Assembly: GCA_028583415.1 (NCBI GenBank)
Contig: CM053269.1
Location: forward strand, 70,728,896 to 70,792,895
Source of the DNA: Protea cynaroides
Lineage: Eukaryota > Streptophyta > Magnoliopsida > Proteales > Proteaceae
Direction: 5' to 3'
DNA length: 64,000 nucleotides
The position numbers and the translations under genes were made by a program. Shown piece by piece: positions 62,297 to 64,000 of this stretch. Positions within the stretch are counted from its first letter, which is position 1, and every line of letters begins with the position of its first letter. The notes under the pieces are model-generated. The model made no database searches, was not told where the DNA came from, and saw only the letters and a list, made by a program, of their open reading frames with translations.

Positions 62297-62304
62297 TTTT
62301 TATA
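62297..62304 (-). promoter_or_regulatory. TATA box of the cysteine-rich peptide gene
   Basis: The minus strand reads CCCTATAAAAATGG. The spacing to the ATG at 62232 leaves room for a start site about 30 bases downstream and a short leader. Confidence 0.65.
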
Positions 62305-62445
62305 GGGATTGTAGGCGCCTCAATTATGACAACTTACTTTCATAAAAAATTATAATAAATAAATTTAAATAAATTCAAAATTATTCAATAATAATAAAAA
62401 TCTTAATATTAATTAAATAGTAGTAATAAAAATTTTAATTTTTTC

Positions 62446-62525
<80 letters not shown>
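62446..62525 (+). repeat. (AAT)n / (AAAT)n compound microsatellite
   Basis: About 50 bases of AAT units change to AAAT units near 62497. The YYYY-containing ORF on the other strand is an artefact. Confidence 0.96.
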
Positions 62526-62639
62526 AAAAATTAATATCCACTGAATTAAAGATGGAATTAAAAAGGTAATAAATTTTAAAAGGAACCATAAGAGACAATT
62601 TTAAAACACATGGCATATAAGGAACATAAAGGTCATGAG

Positions 62640-63293
62640 TAAGGGTGTCAACGGGTCGGTCTGGGTCGGTTTCGGTCTGGGTTAAACCGGTGTCGGGTTT
62701 TATAAGCCCAGCCCAAAACATGTCCATTAAGAATTCGGGCTGGGGTGGGCTGCGCTGGACACAATAACTAACGGGCTGGTCCGGTGTCGGTTTGTTATCG
62801 GGCTGGGTTTATTGAGGTGATTTCGGGTTGGTTCGGTCCGGATCGGGTTTATCGGGCCCCTTTTATATGTAAACTATATAGCTTATTTTATTATTTCTAT
62901 CTATAAAATTAGCATTATTCCTTCCATATGTATGTAATTTAATAAACTATAATAATTAACATAATCTTTTCAACTATAGATTCACATAATCTTTTAGATC
63001 ATGAAGTGAACTCTAATAATGTAACACAATCTATTAAAATTTGAAACCATTAAAATTAAAAAATTGGGCCCGAATGGACCTTACCGGTGTTCGGGTTGGG
63101 TTTTATCGGTTTGGGCTAATTCGGGCTTCTTAACGGACCGGTCCGGTTTGGTTTCGATTTGGGCTGAAACGGTGTCAGGCTTTACAAGCTCAGACCAAAA
63201 CCTGTCCATTAAGGCTCGGTCCGGGCTGGGTTCGGGTTATATCGGGCTGGCTCGGTCCGTGCTACCGGGCCGGGCCCAGTTTTGACACCCTTA
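62640..63293. mobile_element. 654-bp hAT-like MITE, GGGTGTCAA family, copy 2
   Basis: Perfect ends TAAGGGTGTCAA and TTGACACCCTTA, exact 8-bp duplication GTCATGAG (62632-62639 and 63294-63301). Aligns end to end with 43853-44521 but keeps more CpG/CGGG sites (GGGCCGGGCCC, CGGTCCGG), so it is the younger copy. Confidence 0.94.
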
Positions 63294-63340
63294 GTCATGA
63301 GTGATAAGAAGTATAAATATAACTTAAAGAATTAAAAGAG

Positions 63341-63699
63341 ATATTTTTATTGAAGTTAAAAATAGATTTTACTGATAAAAAAAAGTTAAAATAGATTCAA
63401 ATAAAATGGAGGGAAGAAGTTCCAAATCAAAGAAATCAATGAACATAGAGTTGAGACAGGTTATCATCCTTAATTCATAAATAGGGTTATATTCTATATA
63501 TTTTGGTCAATGGATGTTGACACGTCATAGTGTAAGGTACCTAATTTTTCAATCAGAAAAACTTTTGCCTAAAATTAAATTAAAATAAAGTAAAACTTTT
63601 CAATGAAATGTTTGGTTTTACAATTTTTACTTCACGGTGTCTAGATATTTGGAACTAAAATTTACATACAAAAAGAAAGAGAAAGAGAAAGAGACCAAT
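63341..63699 (-). pseudogene. Partial duplicate of the cysteine-rich peptide gene (intron only)
   Basis: Collinear with 61836-62185, the intron of the gene: ACTGATAAAA, AGTTAAAATAGATT, CATAGAGTTGA, TTTTGGTCAATGGATGT, AGAAAAACTTTTGCC, ATATTTGGAACTAAAATTTACATA, reaching GAGACCAA at the donor. Exon 1 would come next but is replaced by LTR sequence at about 63700. Exon 2 is absent on the other side. A dead second copy, arranged in tandem with the gene. Confidence 0.8.
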
Positions 63700-64000
63700 C
63701 AAAGAGAAAGAGAAGGAAGAGAAGAAGAGAAGGAAACTTGAAGAAAAGACTAAGGAAGATGAAGAAGTTCAGAGAAACCTCTGAATAAAGGTATGAACCT
63801 AATTCCCTACTTGAATAAGAGATCCTAGAATAGTTATGAAGAATATAGGATTAGGAGAAACCTAAATCATCCATCCATGGACAAGTTCCAAGAGATTCCA
63901 TGGAGGAAATCGTTATGGACAATGAATAGTGTATAACTTGTAGTTTTGAGCTATAGAACAATCATAGAATGGACCATGAAAGTAAGCCAAAGGATCCAAA
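63700..64000 (+). repeat. Family-A LTR fragment (runs off the window)
   Basis: AAAGAGAAAGAGAAGGAAGAG through GAATAGTTATGAAGAA, CATCCATCCATGGACAAG and GTGTATAACTTGTAG match 26090-26400 base for base with few changes. It begins inside the R/U5 region, so this is a broken LTR whose 5' part is missing. Confidence 0.85.

Overview
This window looks like the transposon-rich, gene-poor part of a flowering-plant nuclear genome, probably a eudicot. The evidence is plant-specific element types (Tekay-like chromovirus, Tat/Ogre-like Ty3, Copia, LINE, hAT, MULE and CACTA), a nuclear insertion of plastid atpF, GT-AG introns and very AT-rich spacers. Nearly all coding sequence belongs to mobile elements and most of it is broken. 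I see no rRNA, tRNA or CRISPR features.

Layout. 1-5688 is a CACTA-like element (left end outside the window) that seems to carry pieces of an unrecognised spliced gene. 5692-8290 is an old Tat-type LTR remnant followed by a broken Copia element. 8314-25661 is a nest: a family-B LTR split by a complete 15.1-kb Tekay-like chromovirus (9213-24350, minus strand, 5-bp target duplication AATAC). That element's own 3' LTR carries a solo LTR of the same family (10900-13214, target duplication GGGTT). 24451-37195 is a second nest: an Ogre-like LTR split by another family-A chromovirus start (LTR 25662-30878, primer site, antisense ORF). That LTR is in turn split by a truncated family-B chromovirus (27219-30153) and joined to a truncated Tat element (gag, primer site and LTR, 31943-36008), whose gag carries a family-B solo LTR (33135-35388, target duplication GGTGG). 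37196-40260 is a dead LINE. 40261-49245 holds small DNA elements: hAT-like and MULE MITEs, a 1.6-kb MULE, and a non-autonomous element that contains the plastid fragment. 49246-60395 is a hAT transposon with a decayed transposase, split by a 5.9-kb Ogre-like solo LTR that is packed with tandem arrays. 60396-64000 holds MITEs, one plausible host gene for a secreted 98-residue cysteine-rich peptide, a partial duplicate of it, and another LTR fragment.

What ties it together. Families A and B of the chromovirus share LTR ends (TGTAAGACCCG...GGGGTGTGACA) and an initiator-Met tRNA primer site. They also share two features I could not explain from known element structure. First, a 43-44-codon reading frame close to the LTR 3' end is open in all seven LTR copies seen here. 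Second, palindromic GGTCGA-core clusters sit at matching places on both sides of the LTR TATA box. In addition, family A carries an antisense gene with an intron-like leader between the primer site and gag, seen in two copies. These three observations are the best candidates for something undescribed.
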